Below, piece after piece: positions 10,700-21,412 of a stretch of 64,000 nt of DNA (position 1 is its first letter; each line of letters starts with the position of its first letter). This DNA comes from Puccinellia tenuiflora (taxonomy: Eukaryota; Streptophyta; Magnoliopsida; Poales; Poaceae), in NCBI GenBank assembly GCA_012064385.1, contig QRDG01001371.1:1-64000 (forward strand), written 5' to 3'. Both the position numbers and the translations under genes were made by a program. Below the pieces are notes generated by a model. That model was given only the letters and a program-made list of their open reading frames with translations, was not told the DNA's origin and ran no database searches.

Positions 10700-10705
10700 A
10701 ATAAA
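10700..10705 (+). promoter_or_regulatory. Poly(A) signal candidate of F-box gene A
   Basis: AATAAA occurs 117 bp after the stop codon, in a T-rich 3' flank. It is conserved in copy B at 47120-47125. Confidence 0.5.
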
Positions 10706-10709
10706 TAGT

Positions 10710-13080
10710 TTGAGTTTTTCTTTGTTTACCCGTGTTATAATCATGTACTTCACACAGTTTAAGATGTCAATGGAAAACTTGAGGAATACTCAATTTCCCC
10801 TCTTTTTTGTTCTTCCAATTTTTCGAGCGTGTGTTTGTGTGTGTATTTTTCCTTTACAATCAACAAATTCTCTTGACTTGGCTCTGCATTGGAATGCCCT
10901 GGTACATAAGATTTAAAGTGTTTATAATGTTCTTTCAGTGCACCTGTGTTCATAACTTCATATATGTGGAGTGCTTTTAGTAGAGGCTACATTGATGCAA
11001 GGGATGCATGTAAGGGAAGCCTCCTTGCTTCATCAGCAGCATCAAATATTTTGGTTCGGGCCATAGCAGTGTCGATGCGGATGGTCCCTCTCCTCCTTAC
11101 CTGGGCAGCCTGTTGCGGTGGCGCCGTGGCGCCTGTCCGGCTCGGACTGCTGCAGTGCAAGCAGGTGCGGTCTCTGACCGTGTCTGACCCTGGTGAGTTC
11201 TTCCCTATTTCTCTCTTTGGTGCTTTTCCTCCATATTTTCGACCTGATGTTCTATCAAAGTTTATCATGGTTTTGGTGGTAGTGTGACTAGTTTATAGTT
11301 TATATCTTAATTGTTCTCTACCAGGTGTATGCTATGAAAATTAAGGTTATTAGGACAAATGCATATTTCTTCGTAATCCAGCGATGAACTAATTGCTTTA
11401 GTTATATGATGTGTCTTGATTCTCCCCTGAGGATCAAAGCTCATATCCCCTCTTCCTGTTTATTTAAATTCTTGCAAAATGTTTTTTTCCTTTGAGATTC
11501 ATTGTAGAATGTTAATGCCATCATATCTTTGATTCTGCCAGGCTGGTTAGTAATCATATTCACAAGTATTTCCTGTATAGCTCCATTGGTCTTCTACATA
11601 TGGTTGAAACATCCGTCTATGTGAAAAAGTTCTATTGCCAAGAGCAGGTTTGCTCCCTTCCAGAAGTTAATTGGTGTTGGTTTGCCTCTGATACATGGGG
11701 GATTGTGTGGATGACATAATCAAGATGTATAACAAGAACCGATGCTTGAGAAGTTCAATTGTTGCTTGGAGTTTTGATACATGATAACAAGATTAATGCA
11801 AAGTACCATGCCCACTCTGTACAGATTAAGGATCCTGTTTTTCAATACAGATAATAGTTACTGAGAAAATTAATATTGACATAATCAGGATGTATTATTT
11901 GCGCATTATGGTTGGAGATTTAGTTGGACAAATCATCTCCTCATGTCAATATTAATTTTAGTTCGTGATTTGACCATTGCCAATTTTTGCTATATGAGGA
12001 CATAGTATTTGATCATTGACAAATTCGGCTATTGTGCAGGGGCAGCATGGCTGAGGATGCAAATATCCAATTATATAGATGGATAAGGTTTACTCTTTTC
12101 TCATGTGCATTTACTAAGTATTGTTATGCCATGCTGAACTGTGTTCCCCATGTTCCATCAAGTTATTGTTGTCGTATATCAAGGAGGACATATCTAGTGC
12201 TACGTGGTCTTTGTGTGTTACGTGATTACACAACAATCTGGGGCGTTCCATTTGAGCCAACGGACAGGATTAGTCAGAGCTTGCATCCTGCCACCCACCA
12301 CGAAACATATGCAAGTCTGTTTTTCAGTATTGTGACACATAGTCCATCCTTTCTAATATCTCTAGCCTCTCCCTTCCGGGTCGATTGCAAAATGAAAGTA
12401 TTACTAAAACAATCTTGCTAGATTAGGAAGGAGCAAGAACCAACTGTAAGATGAGAAATTGACTGGCAACACATGTCGAGAGAAAAAAATTAACAGATTC
12501 TTGTTGTGCAGCATGAAGTCAGATCCTGGTCCTTCCTAGGAACCTTTGCTGTGCGGCAACCGTGATCTGATATTTACCGATTTCAGTCTGTGCGTGCCCA
12601 CGAGACGGAGGTGCCAAGAACATCTGGATCTAGTACATCTCCACAGGTGGCAGCTGCAGGCGGTGAGCCCTACAACTCTAGGGCTACTCCAGCTCCATTC
12701 TAGTTGGCAGCAGCTCACCAAGCTTCAATTTGAGAGCGAACTGAATTTGTGGCTGTGTGTTGAGTTGCCTCCACTTACCTTCGATTTTGGGCGAACTGAA
12801 TCTTGAATCAGTGTGTTGAGCTGCTCGAATATTGCTTGCATTTTGGGCGATTTGAATCTCGTGAGAGACGGATTAGAAGGTTGGATCCCGTGTCACAATA
12901 CGGACAAACAAGGGGACCAATTTTCTGTTTGATTTGATTAGCTAATAATCTGCTAAATTTGATTGCAAGGTCTTGTCGATTACTTTATTTTCTGTTTATG
13001 AATGTTGTGGCATCTTGGCCAAGCTGATTACTCATCTAGATTATGTTTTCCTTTATGTAGGACACGACCGACAAAAGATT
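10710..13080. other. Tract downstream of F-box A, no supported gene
   Basis: The tract is largely alignable with 47126-49190 in copy B, but two internal blocks are not shared. These are 11040-11325 (replaced by 47434-47631 in B) and 12185-12942 (replaced by 48520-49051). The A-only block 12185-12942 has an acceptor-like TTTCAG near 12590 followed by an open stretch ending in a TAG at about 12705, which could be a captured terminal exon. I recognise no product. The remainder has short open frames only. Confidence 0.5.
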
Positions 13081-13102
13081 TGGTTATTTCGTGCTCAGGT
13101 AA

Positions 13103-13326
13103 TGGATGCATACACTGTCAGAGATGGTATGCAGATGGCTCTTGATCGAGATCTTCGTGATGTCGTGGTCGAAACCAATGCTCACCAAGTGGTGAACCTT
13201 TGAACGTCTGAAGTGGCTGCGATGTTGCTCGAAATACGTGAGCTGACCAGGAATATGGACTCCTTTTGTTTGAATTTTGTACCTAGGGAGGCTAATGAGC
13301 TGGCTCATCTGTGCCAAGCAATGTAG
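13103..13326 (+). pseudogene. RNase H-like (reverse-transcriptase-like domain) fragment, copy A
   Basis: The frame reads MDAYTVRDGMQMALDRDL, then VVVETNAHQVVNL, a TGA, then TSEVAAMLLEIRELTRNM and FVPREANELAH. This is the C-terminal half of the plant RNase H-like domain found in LINE-derived proteins. The usual pattern is VETD..VVNLW, then FV.REAN..AH; here the D is N and the W codon has become TGA at 13201-13203. There is no N-terminal half. It is a decayed fragment, intact in order here but split by a Helitron in copy B. Confidence 0.7.
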
Positions 13327-13780
13327 TTCCGATAGGAAAAGATGCCTTGGGATAAACTATATCCCAACTTTCCTTGATGCCTGTATCAGGAAGGAGTGTG
13401 ATCCTGGTTGATTTTAATATAAGCTTGTGAGTTCTAACACACACAAAGAAGGTCTAGCTGTCTAGTTTATTTGCAAACTAATTTATGCTTCATCCCCTAG
13501 TGTTTGTAAATACTGCCAAGCTTTTGTACATGCAACATATTCTGCTGCAAGACAGTAGAGTATGAGAAACAATTTTGTCCTCAATTACCAAAAGAAGAGA
13601 GACAGCAATATGTTCCCACTTACAAGCTATCATCTCTGTTGTAGCAAATAGTTAACGCTATCATCTCTGTTCCCACTTACAGTTTTGTTGTATTCTACAC
13701 TTGGACGAAAACGAGCAGTTAAAGCTATCATCTCTGTTCTACAATCAGAACCTCGTAAACTAACAGACACAGGATCATCC

Positions 13781-14263
13781 CTATACTCTATCCAGCCACC
13801 AGCCAGAAGGTAGCTCGTGACAGAAGTAGACGTGCTGCAGCTTGTCACGGCCTGCTCGCACCCTCGCGCTGCACCCGGCCTCATCACAAGGAATGCCAGA
13901 CTTACGATTGACATCACGGTGGTGAGCATTGCAATGAATGGTCATCTACAAGGGAGAAGAACAATAACTCGTTAGCTCAAAGACGTGAGAGAGAGAGAGA
14001 GAGAGAGAGAGGTTGACAACAGTGAAAGGACATCTACTAATGAAGAGATAAAGATTAGCTCATGAATCGAGAGAGGTTATGATATCAGTAGCAATTAACG
14101 GAGTACTCACATCACGTGTACGGACGAGAAAGTCCTGCGCCCTTTGACCCTCGAAGACGCAGAAGTGACACACGGTCGACTTCGCCGGACACTTGCTCGC
14201 TTTGCTGCAGTAGGTGACGTAGTTGTTGACGTCCCCCTCGGGCACGACAACGCCAGCAACGGT
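13781..14263 (-). CDS. Small cysteine-rich protein, last two exons, copy A
   Basis: Two minus-strand exons are supported. Exon 14263-14111 follows a CTCAG acceptor and ends at a GTGAGT donor; exon 13945-13781 follows TTGTAG and ends in TAG. Both are in phase 0. Together they encode 105 residues: TVAGVVVPEGDVNNYVTYCS, then CPAKSTVCHFCVFE, and after the splice MTIHCNAHHRDVN, GIPCDEAGC, FCHELPSGWW. Eight Cys and several His suggest a disulfide-rich or zinc-binding fold. Copy B (53716-54165) keeps the splice sites, the frame and every Cys despite about 20 substitutions, which argues for a real gene. The 5' exon is not certain; a candidate is the ORF at 14722-15177. I recognise no family. Confidence 0.6.
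13987..14011. repeat. GA microsatellite
   Basis: About 12 GA units lie within the intron between the two cysteine-rich exons. Copy B has a shorter GA run near 53914-53928. Confidence 0.85.
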
Positions 14264-14721
14264 CTGAGCAACATTGAAAGGAACAAGATTCTTATGTGGA
14301 ACATCACCATTTGAAAGGTACCATAATCAGTGTATACAAGCAACAGCAAGAAACCCTTTTAGGAACCTATATGTGTACATCTTAACATGAGTTCCATGTT
14401 AGGAAGAAAACAAAGGGCTTTGCCTTCTGACTTTAAACCAGCATGTTCAAGTTTGTTTGGTAAGGACTCTAGCAACAGCTGCAGCTGTATGATAATATTG
14501 TTGTTTAGCCCGAAAAACAAACTTGGGATGCTACTTATTTGTTCCATCAAATGGAATTCTGAAGAAACGGATTTGTCTACACAAATGATGCTTTTTGCAG
14601 GTTAAAGAGATATTAGCTTAGAGTCAGGAGCATGTAAGTAAAGAAATGACATGCATTATTTCAGTGAATGTCCCTAGTTTGAAGGTGCCTTTCATGGAAC
14701 TCAGCAGATTAGCCAGAAGGT

Positions 14722-15177
14722 TTATTTTGCAGAAATCCACAAGTATGAACAATCTGTCCAAGAAAATCTAACTGCACACTTGGAGTTACCCCAAATTAAG
14801 TTGAGCACCGCCGATCGAGCATTGCAAGATTCAGTTATCTCCAAAAGTATTGCAAGATTCCAAGCGAAATCGAGGGGAAAAGAAAGTCGTACGAAAGTGC
14901 GTCGCGGAGGAGGCGGTGTGGGCGGGGAGATGGCAGGAGCAGGACGACGACGAAGCCGCTCATACAACAATGCGACCCTGTGCCTTTGCCGCCGCCGCGG
15001 CGGCGGCGATGGCGGCGCCTCCGGTCGCGGTCGCTCGCAGATCCCCGACGGATGCAGCAGGCGGTGGAGCCACTCAAGGACGACGGCGCGGCTGAGGGAG
15101 AGCGCGCGCTGGAGGACGGCGAGCGCGCGACGTCCGGGAAGGACCGCAGCGCGGACGGCGCCGACGACGTGAGCCAT
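14722..15177 (-). CDS. Hypothetical ORF in segment Q-A, possible 5' exon
   Basis: A 151-codon minus frame starts MAHVVGAVRAAVLPGRRALA and continues with a Leu/Arg-rich stretch (LEWLHRLLHP), then a Pro/Arg-rich tail. The same N-terminal 50 residues recur in Q-B (55065) and, truncated, in both P copies. The lack of acidic residues and the Arg/Ala/Leu content resemble a mitochondrial or plastid leader. It sits upstream of, and on the same strand as, the cysteine-rich exons, so it could be their first exon, in which case the real exon would end well before 14722. Frames upstream of the ATG shift between copies, so coding status is doubtful. Confidence 0.3.
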   Translation of the reverse strand: MAHVVGAVRAAVLPGRRALAVLQRALSLSRAVVLEWLHRLLHPSGICERPRPEAPPSPPPRRRQRHRVALLYERLRRRPAPAISPPTPPPPRRTFVRLSFPLDFAWNLAILLEITESCNARSAVLNLIWGNSKCAVRFSWTDCSYLWISAK

Positions 15178-16264
15178 CGCTCGCCGGAGTCCGGAGAGGC
15201 GTCCCTCCAGGCGGCGCGTCGGCGCGCCAGTGCCTCCTCACCATGGCTGCGGCCGCAAGGGCGTTCCTCGCGTTCCTCGACCTGAGGCACGGCAGCAGGC
15301 GCCGCAGAGGGCGGAGGAGGAGGCCGTCGCCGAGCGCCACCGCGCGCCGAAGCAGGTCACGGAGGACGTGCTGGAGGCGCCCTCCCTGGTGCTTCCGCAT
15401 CCTCGCCATCTCCGACCTCGCCCGCTTCTTGGCAGAGTTTCTTGGGTTCTTGCGCGAGGCTGCCGGCGGTAGGAAGTGGCGAGGAGGGGACGGAGCTTCT
15501 GCGGTTCTTCTTGCTCTATCGATTGAAGATCTGGCGTTGATTCTTGCTCTGCGATTCTTGGGGCGGTGGTGGCTGCGGAGTTGGATGGGGAGCGGCGAGG
15601 CTTCCGGTGGAAGGAAGTGGCGAGGAGGGGACAGGGAATCGAGAGAGAGGAAGGGGAGCGAGTGCTATATCGATCGTCCGCGCCGCCTGCAGGGCCCTCT
15701 ACTGGGCCGGCCCATTTAAGTGGGCCTTTTCTTTTTTTATGTTTTCTTTTCTTTACCCTATTTTCTGTTTCTTTTCGTTTTATTTATTTTTTATTTTTTT
15801 ACCCTAATGTGTGTCCATGTGTAAATAAATAATGTTCCTCTTTTCCCAAAAATTTTCATCTTTCAAAAAAAGTGCCACATCATGTGAAGACGACGAAGAA
15901 GGAGGCCATCGACAGGGTTGTCGTCGAGCGCCACCGTGCCCCCAAAGTAGGTGGAGGACACCGCGTTCGGGGTACCCCCTCTGGTGTGCCGTCACAACGG
16001 CTACCCCGGTTCTTGGTCTCCTGGCCATCAATAGTCGTCGCTTCTTGCTCCTCAGGGATGTTCTTGGTCGACTTCACAACGGCTGCCACGTTTCCTGGCC
16101 ATCAATAGCCACCGCTTCTTGCTCCTCGGGGATGTTCTTGGTCGATTCTTCCAATTCTTCCCTGGAAGTTCTTGGTCTGGTGGCTCGGTTCTTAGGGTTG
16201 ATTACTTGGTCGGGGATCGAGAGAAGAAGGGGAGAAAATCATCGAGTCCTATTTCGTCTATGCC
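15076..16264. repeat. Segment Q, copy A
   Basis: Homologous to segment P (4672-6010) and to the split Q of copy B (54960-55606 plus 63759-64000). It includes two units of the 82-bp repeat and the shared T-rich tract. It stops where the LTR of gypsy element 2 begins at 16265. The last host bases read TATGCC where P reads CGCGCC, which fits CpG decay. Plus-strand open frames here are GC-rich shadows. Confidence 0.72.
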
Positions 16265-17858
16265 TGATTGGTGATGGTGAAGAGTTGGGTGGTGCCCCAA
16301 GCGAAGGCGGAATTGTAGCTAGTAGCAATTTTCTCTCTTTTAAAGAAACGAGGTTTATCGAACCAGTAGTACTTTGAAATCAACAACGAGGTGAATGTTG
16401 AAGATCTCTGGCGCTTAGGGATACCTTCAACAGACGTGGACCTGCACACACTCAACCAAATACTTTGTCCCCAATGGCGAAGAGGTTGTCAATCTCCCCG
16501 GTCTCGCTGAACACAAAGTGATTAATTGTATGATGAAATAGATGAAATAATGAAAAGTGACCAGATGAGTAATGATGATGAAAAGCAAGTAAATGAGGTT
16601 GTAAACAATGTAAAAAGATGGACCGGGGGCCATGGGTTCACTAGTGGAGTCTCTCAAGTAAATAAAATATGCATGTGATGGGTGAACGAATTACAGCTAG
16701 GCAATTGACAAGATCATGACACAAACCCAATTTAGCTATGACATAAAGGACATGATAATATTTATGGAGGCATCATGACAAGGAACAAAGGCCGTTGAGT
16801 CCAACTGCATCTTTGTCTAAAAAGTCCACCGTGGGATTGCTATCCAGCCTGTCACCCAACGGTATTAAGTTGCAAGCAACAGACACTTGCATTAAGTAAA
16901 GTGCATGATGTAAGCAATACTAATATCAAAAGAGACATTAACACCGCTGTTTTACCCTTAGTAGCAACAACACACCCTCGCCCTTAGACGTTTCTGTCAC
17001 TCGTGCCCAGGAACAAAAGGGGGCATGAACCCACTATCTAGCATAACTACTCTCTCTTGGAGATACACACAATCACTTGGCCAAATAACTACGCACATCG
17101 GAGAGCATGCAAGAACATAAATTACTCATATAAGAATCATGCACAATCTGAACGTAACTTCATAATCCATCGGATCCCAGCAAACACATCACATAGCATT
17201 ACAATAATCAATCTTCATCATGTTAGGCAGCTCACAAGATCATAAGACATGAAGCACAAGAGAGAGAGAGACTACCAACTAGCTACTGCCATGGACCCGT
17301 AGTCCAAGGTGAGACTACTCACAACTCATCCCGGAGGAAGGCATGGCGATGAAGAGCCCTCCGGGATCGATCTCCCCTTCGGCAGAGTGCCGGGATCAGC
17401 TTCAGATTGGACCCCGAATTAGGGTTTTCAGTAACGGCGCGTCGGGTTTGAGTTTTCAGAAAATAATGGCCGCCTCGACGTTTTTAGATCAGATAGAAAT
17501 TTATAGGCGTCGGAGGGCGTCGATGTGAGGTCCCAGGGGCAGGGGCGGGTCCACCTTGGGCCGCGGCAGGGGGGCGCCTCGGCCCTGTGGGCCTCCCCTC
17601 CAGCTCTCCTTCGGACTGGCACTTCGTCGTGCCAAATAAAAATTCCCCGTAAATTTCCAGCGAGTTCCGAGAATATTTCCAGAAGTAAATTTCTGAAACA
17701 AAAAGACAGCAAAAACAGGAAACTGGCACTGGGCATCTTGTCAATAGGTTAGTCCGACAAAATGCATAAAAATGATATAAATGACATAAAAACATGTGAC
17801 AATATCACAAAACTAGCATGGATCACTCAAAAATTATAGATACGTTTGAGACGTATCA
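16265..17858 (-). repeat. 3' LTR of gypsy element 2
   Basis: 1594 bp, ending on the plus strand in GAGACGTATCA. It aligns end to end with 21413-23010, with scattered substitutions and small indels and a more diverged first 30 bp (16265-16294). The flanking internal sequence at 17859 is the polypurine side. Confidence 0.85.
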
Positions 17859-20391
17859 GTATCCCCAAGCTTAACTCCTACTCGTCCTCGAGTAGGTAAG
17901 TGATAACAAATAATTTTTTATGAGACATGCAACCAACACAATCTTGATCAAGATAGTAATGCAAATCAAAGGATGTGAATGAAGAGATACAAAACAATTG
18001 TCTATAATTGATAGCAAAAAGCAATGAATAAACAAGTTGAATCATTCAAGCAAAACCTTTCATAAATAGTATGTCAAAGACATGAAAACAATGTGATCAA
18101 CACATTTGTCTAATTCACAAGGATAATAATTCCATAACAAAAGTGTTTGAGAATCAACACAAGGAAGATGTAAGAATTAGCAAAAAGCTTCAACTTCCAA
18201 CGGCTTATCTTATAGATAAAGTCAATATAAAGATTCATGTTTAATCTTGATAATGCAATATGCTCAACGATACCCAGGGTCAATACTAGATGTTTGCTTT
18301 TGTGGAGATAGAAGGAAAAGGGAAAACTGACTCAACATTAAAAGTAAAAGAAAGGCCCTTCGCAGAGGGAAGCAGGGATTAGTCATGTGCTAGAGCTTTT
18401 TATTTTTATGAAACAGGAGTAAAACAAAAATTTTGAGCCATGCATGCTTTCGTCAACGACTTCACAAGAGAGAAGCTATCTAGTTCCTCATGACAAGCAA
18501 GGTTTTTTAGACTTGTGAGAGCAGCTGGTTTTTAGAGGAGCGAGTACGCTCTTCTTTCTCCTTGGTTTCACCACTGTCCAATGTTTGGGCTGATTTCTCA
18601 GATTTGCATTGCGCGGAGGAGAATGGTGAGTTATATTTATATTTTTGCTTAAACTGCTCTCGGGTTGATTCAAGTGAAGACGTAAGCCATCGACACCGGG
18701 TGAAAGGGGGGAAATGACCTTGCTCGTCACAAGTTATATCTAGCTCTCTACTGCTCCCTCATGAGCTTAAAAACAGAGGCACAAAAAGAAGTATTTTGAA
18801 TTTTTAAAGGTAGCACATGACAAATTTACTTGGAATGGCAAGAAATAACATGCATAAGTAGATATGGTGGACTCAGCTGGCAAGAAAGTTTGGCTTTGGG
18901 GATTGGATGCACGAGTGAACCATACACTCAGTACGAATTTTGAGGCTTAGCAAAAAGGGTGTTTGAAGCAAACATCTAACAATAACCGGTAACAGAACAA
19001 CATAAGACATTTACCAATCATAAGCATAAAAGCTCTACACCGTCTCCCTTGTTGACCAAACAATTCTTTTGAAGAAAAGATTAGCTCTATGAATTAACAA
19101 CTACGAAAAACCACACAATTTCAAGCTTTCAACCATATTTCTTTACTAATCAATTCCACTCAAATAACCAGAAAGTTTAAGCATTAAACTTATCATCTCA
19201 AAACAATTGAGAAGCATCAAGTATCCACACAATGATCTACAAGACTATGAAGGCTTTTCATTTTATTCTAATGGCACACAAACAACATTTTGTCGCTTTG
19301 ACAATTCAAGCAATTTTTCACCAACAACTCTCCAACAAGTATAAGTGAAGAACATGAGAGTTTAACAAAACACTAGCAGCTCTAAACAAGATAAAAGCTA
19401 AAAGCGAGAGCTTACTAGCAAACAGACAGTAGCTAAGAATACTCAAAAAGATATAAGCGAAGCAAAGGAGTATTCAAATGAAAAAGCGGAGCGTGTCTCT
19501 CTCCCACACAAAGAAAGCTAGGATCCAACAAAGATATGACCAGCAAAAAGACAAACAAAACTGAAAGTAAAAAGACGCTCCAAGCATAGCACATAATATG
19601 TAAAGTGATAAACACGAAGTTCAACGAAGACGACCTTATGATAGTCGATGAAGATGAGGGGATGCCTTGGGCATCCCCAAGCTTTGACTCTTGATGGTTC
19701 TTGATATTTAGAGGGGGTGCCATGGGGGCATCCCCAAGCTTGAGCTCTGATCCATCCTCGATTTCTTCATATTCCTCTCCTTTGGAACTTAAAAACTCCC
19801 TTCACATAAAACTTCTCATAATTTGATTAGAGGGTTAGTGCTCATAAATTAAAATGCACAGGTGTTCAACTTAGGAAAAATTGCAAACAAACTTCATTTA
19901 GCATTAGCTACTGTTTACTAATCCTCAATATGGTACTCTCCCTCAAGAGTTTCACATTGGACGATGGTAAAAGAGGCGAATACAAAATAAAGGCAGAATC
20001 TGTCAAAACTGGACAGTCTATAAAGATTGAATTTTTCGAGGCACTTCTGCAGCTCAAATAAAAAAACTTAAAACTAACGAAAGATATATAAAAGCATCAG
20101 TCTTGCTTTCAAAAATTATCAGAAAAAGATAAGATTCTAGTGATTTTAGGAATTTCGTGCAACAGGCGCACATAATCTGTTTTTGGACAGCAAAACAATA
20201 CCTCGCACTTTCAATGCATTAGAGGCTAAACTTGGCACAAAAAACCAAAAGAAAAAGATACAATGAAGTTACTACAGAGGTAATAACTTCATGACTCAAG
20301 AAAAGCAAAAAGAAAACTGAAAATAAAAGATGGGTTGCCTCCCAACAAGCGCTTTTCTTTAACGCCTTTTAGCTAGGCGCAATGCCAAATA
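17859..20391 (-). other. Non-coding internal region of gypsy element 2
   Basis: AT-rich and without any long frame. Directly after the gag-protease stop the minus strand carries GCGCTTGTTGGGAGGCAACC (about 20358-20339), a motif I remember after gag ORFs in Triticeae elements of this kind. The pol region expected here is absent. Confidence 0.7.
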
Positions 20392-21219
20392 TCAAGTTTT
20401 TTCAAAATCCATTGCAACTTTTCCTTCAATAAGCACTTCTTTCTCTTTGAGGGGGAAAGAAAACCTGCCCTTAATGGGAAAACGAAAGCGTATGCAGCCC
20501 TTTTTAACATCAATAAAAGATCCCACGGAACAAAGGAAAGATCTTCCAAGAACAATATTAGCTTGAGCCTTTGATTCCAAAACCAAGAAATCAACCAAAG
20601 TAGTCTTATGTTTAAAAGTGACAAGGACTTCATTAACTCTTTTATAAATTTTTGAAGAGCTGCCATCAGAATGAGAGTGACAAAAGGGGTAATCAAACAA
20701 GTCTCCAAAATTCATAGCATCGAAAACCATTCTAGGCATAGTTGACATCATAGAACCAATATCACAATAAGCAAGGAACCTTTGATCTTTTATTTCAATA
20801 GGGATATACGGTTCCCAATCTCCATTTATTTCAAGAATTTGATAATCTTTAGGACTCTCCTCTATTCCATTTAAATTTAGATTACATGAAATATTTTCTA
20901 TTTTATCTAATCTATCATGTATTCCATTAGTTTTCTCATTTGTGGGAAAAACAACTAAGCCTTTTATAATTCTAAGGGATTCCAATTCATCAATTTCAAG
21001 AAAGTTTCCTCCAGTAATGAAGTCCAAAGCATGCTTGCATACATCAGATAGTCCATAATAAAAGCATCTCAGTAAAACACACATAGCAAGCATGGGTTGG
21101 ATTTTTTTATGTAATTCTGAATTTCTATCCCAAGCATTTTTAAAACTTTCTCCTCCCTTTTGTTTGAAGGTGAAGAACTCGGCTAAGAGAGGCATATCAA
21201 GAGTGGTAAAGCTAGACAT
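20392..21219 (-). CDS. Gag-protease ORF of gypsy element 2
   Basis: 275 codons from the ATG of MSSFTTLDMPLLAEFFTFKQ to TAG. The frame is open for 58 more codons upstream, but those begin inside the leader just after the PBS and look non-coding. The first half is a gag-like helical region (GGESFKNAWDRNSELHKK, YGLSDVCKHALDFITGGNFL). The second half is a retropepsin-like domain with the active-site equivalent YCDIGSMMSTMP, then FLVLESKAQANIVLGRSFL, the ILGR-like element of the family. The canonical DSGA is DIGS here, so activity is uncertain. Gag is much shorter than in full-length relatives. Confidence 0.75.
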   Translation of the reverse strand: MSSFTTLDMPLLAEFFTFKQKGGESFKNAWDRNSELHKKIQPMLAMCVLLRCFYYGLSDVCKHALDFITGGNFLEIDELESLRIIKGLVVFPTNEKTNGIHDRLDKIENISCNLNLNGIEESPKDYQILEINGDWEPYIPIEIKDQRFLAYCDIGSMMSTMPRMVFDAMNFGDLFDYPFCHSHSDGSSSKIYKRVNEVLVTFKHKTTLVDFLVLESKAQANIVLGRSFLCSVGSFIDVKKGCIRFRFPIKGRFSFPLKEKEVLIEGKVAMDFEKT

Positions 21220-21383
21220 AATTAAAAGATAAAATAACAAGACAGAATTAAAGACTACACTAATTTTTTTGGGTTTTAAAATTTTGAAACAGGAAAATAA
21301 ACTAAACGAGAAATAAAGCAAGCAAGACGAAAACAAAGTAAAGAGATTGAGGGTGTGAGACTCCCCTTGCTGCAGCTCCAAAG

Positions 21384-21401
21384 TCCCCGGCAACGGCGCC
21401 A
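21384..21401 (-). other. Primer-binding site of gypsy element 2
   Basis: The minus strand reads TGGCGCCGTTGCCGGGGA, the classic tRNA-Asp-type site of Athila/Sabrina-like gypsy elements. It lies 11 bp after the LTR end at 21413. Confidence 0.85.
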
Positions 21402-21412
21402 GAAAACTTACT

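Noticed and set aside
21220..21393. N-terminal extension of the gypsy 2 gag from 21393
   Set aside because: The 58 extra codons begin inside the leader directly after the PBS and are Phe/Leu/Ser-rich; MSSFTTLDMP is the family start as I remember it.
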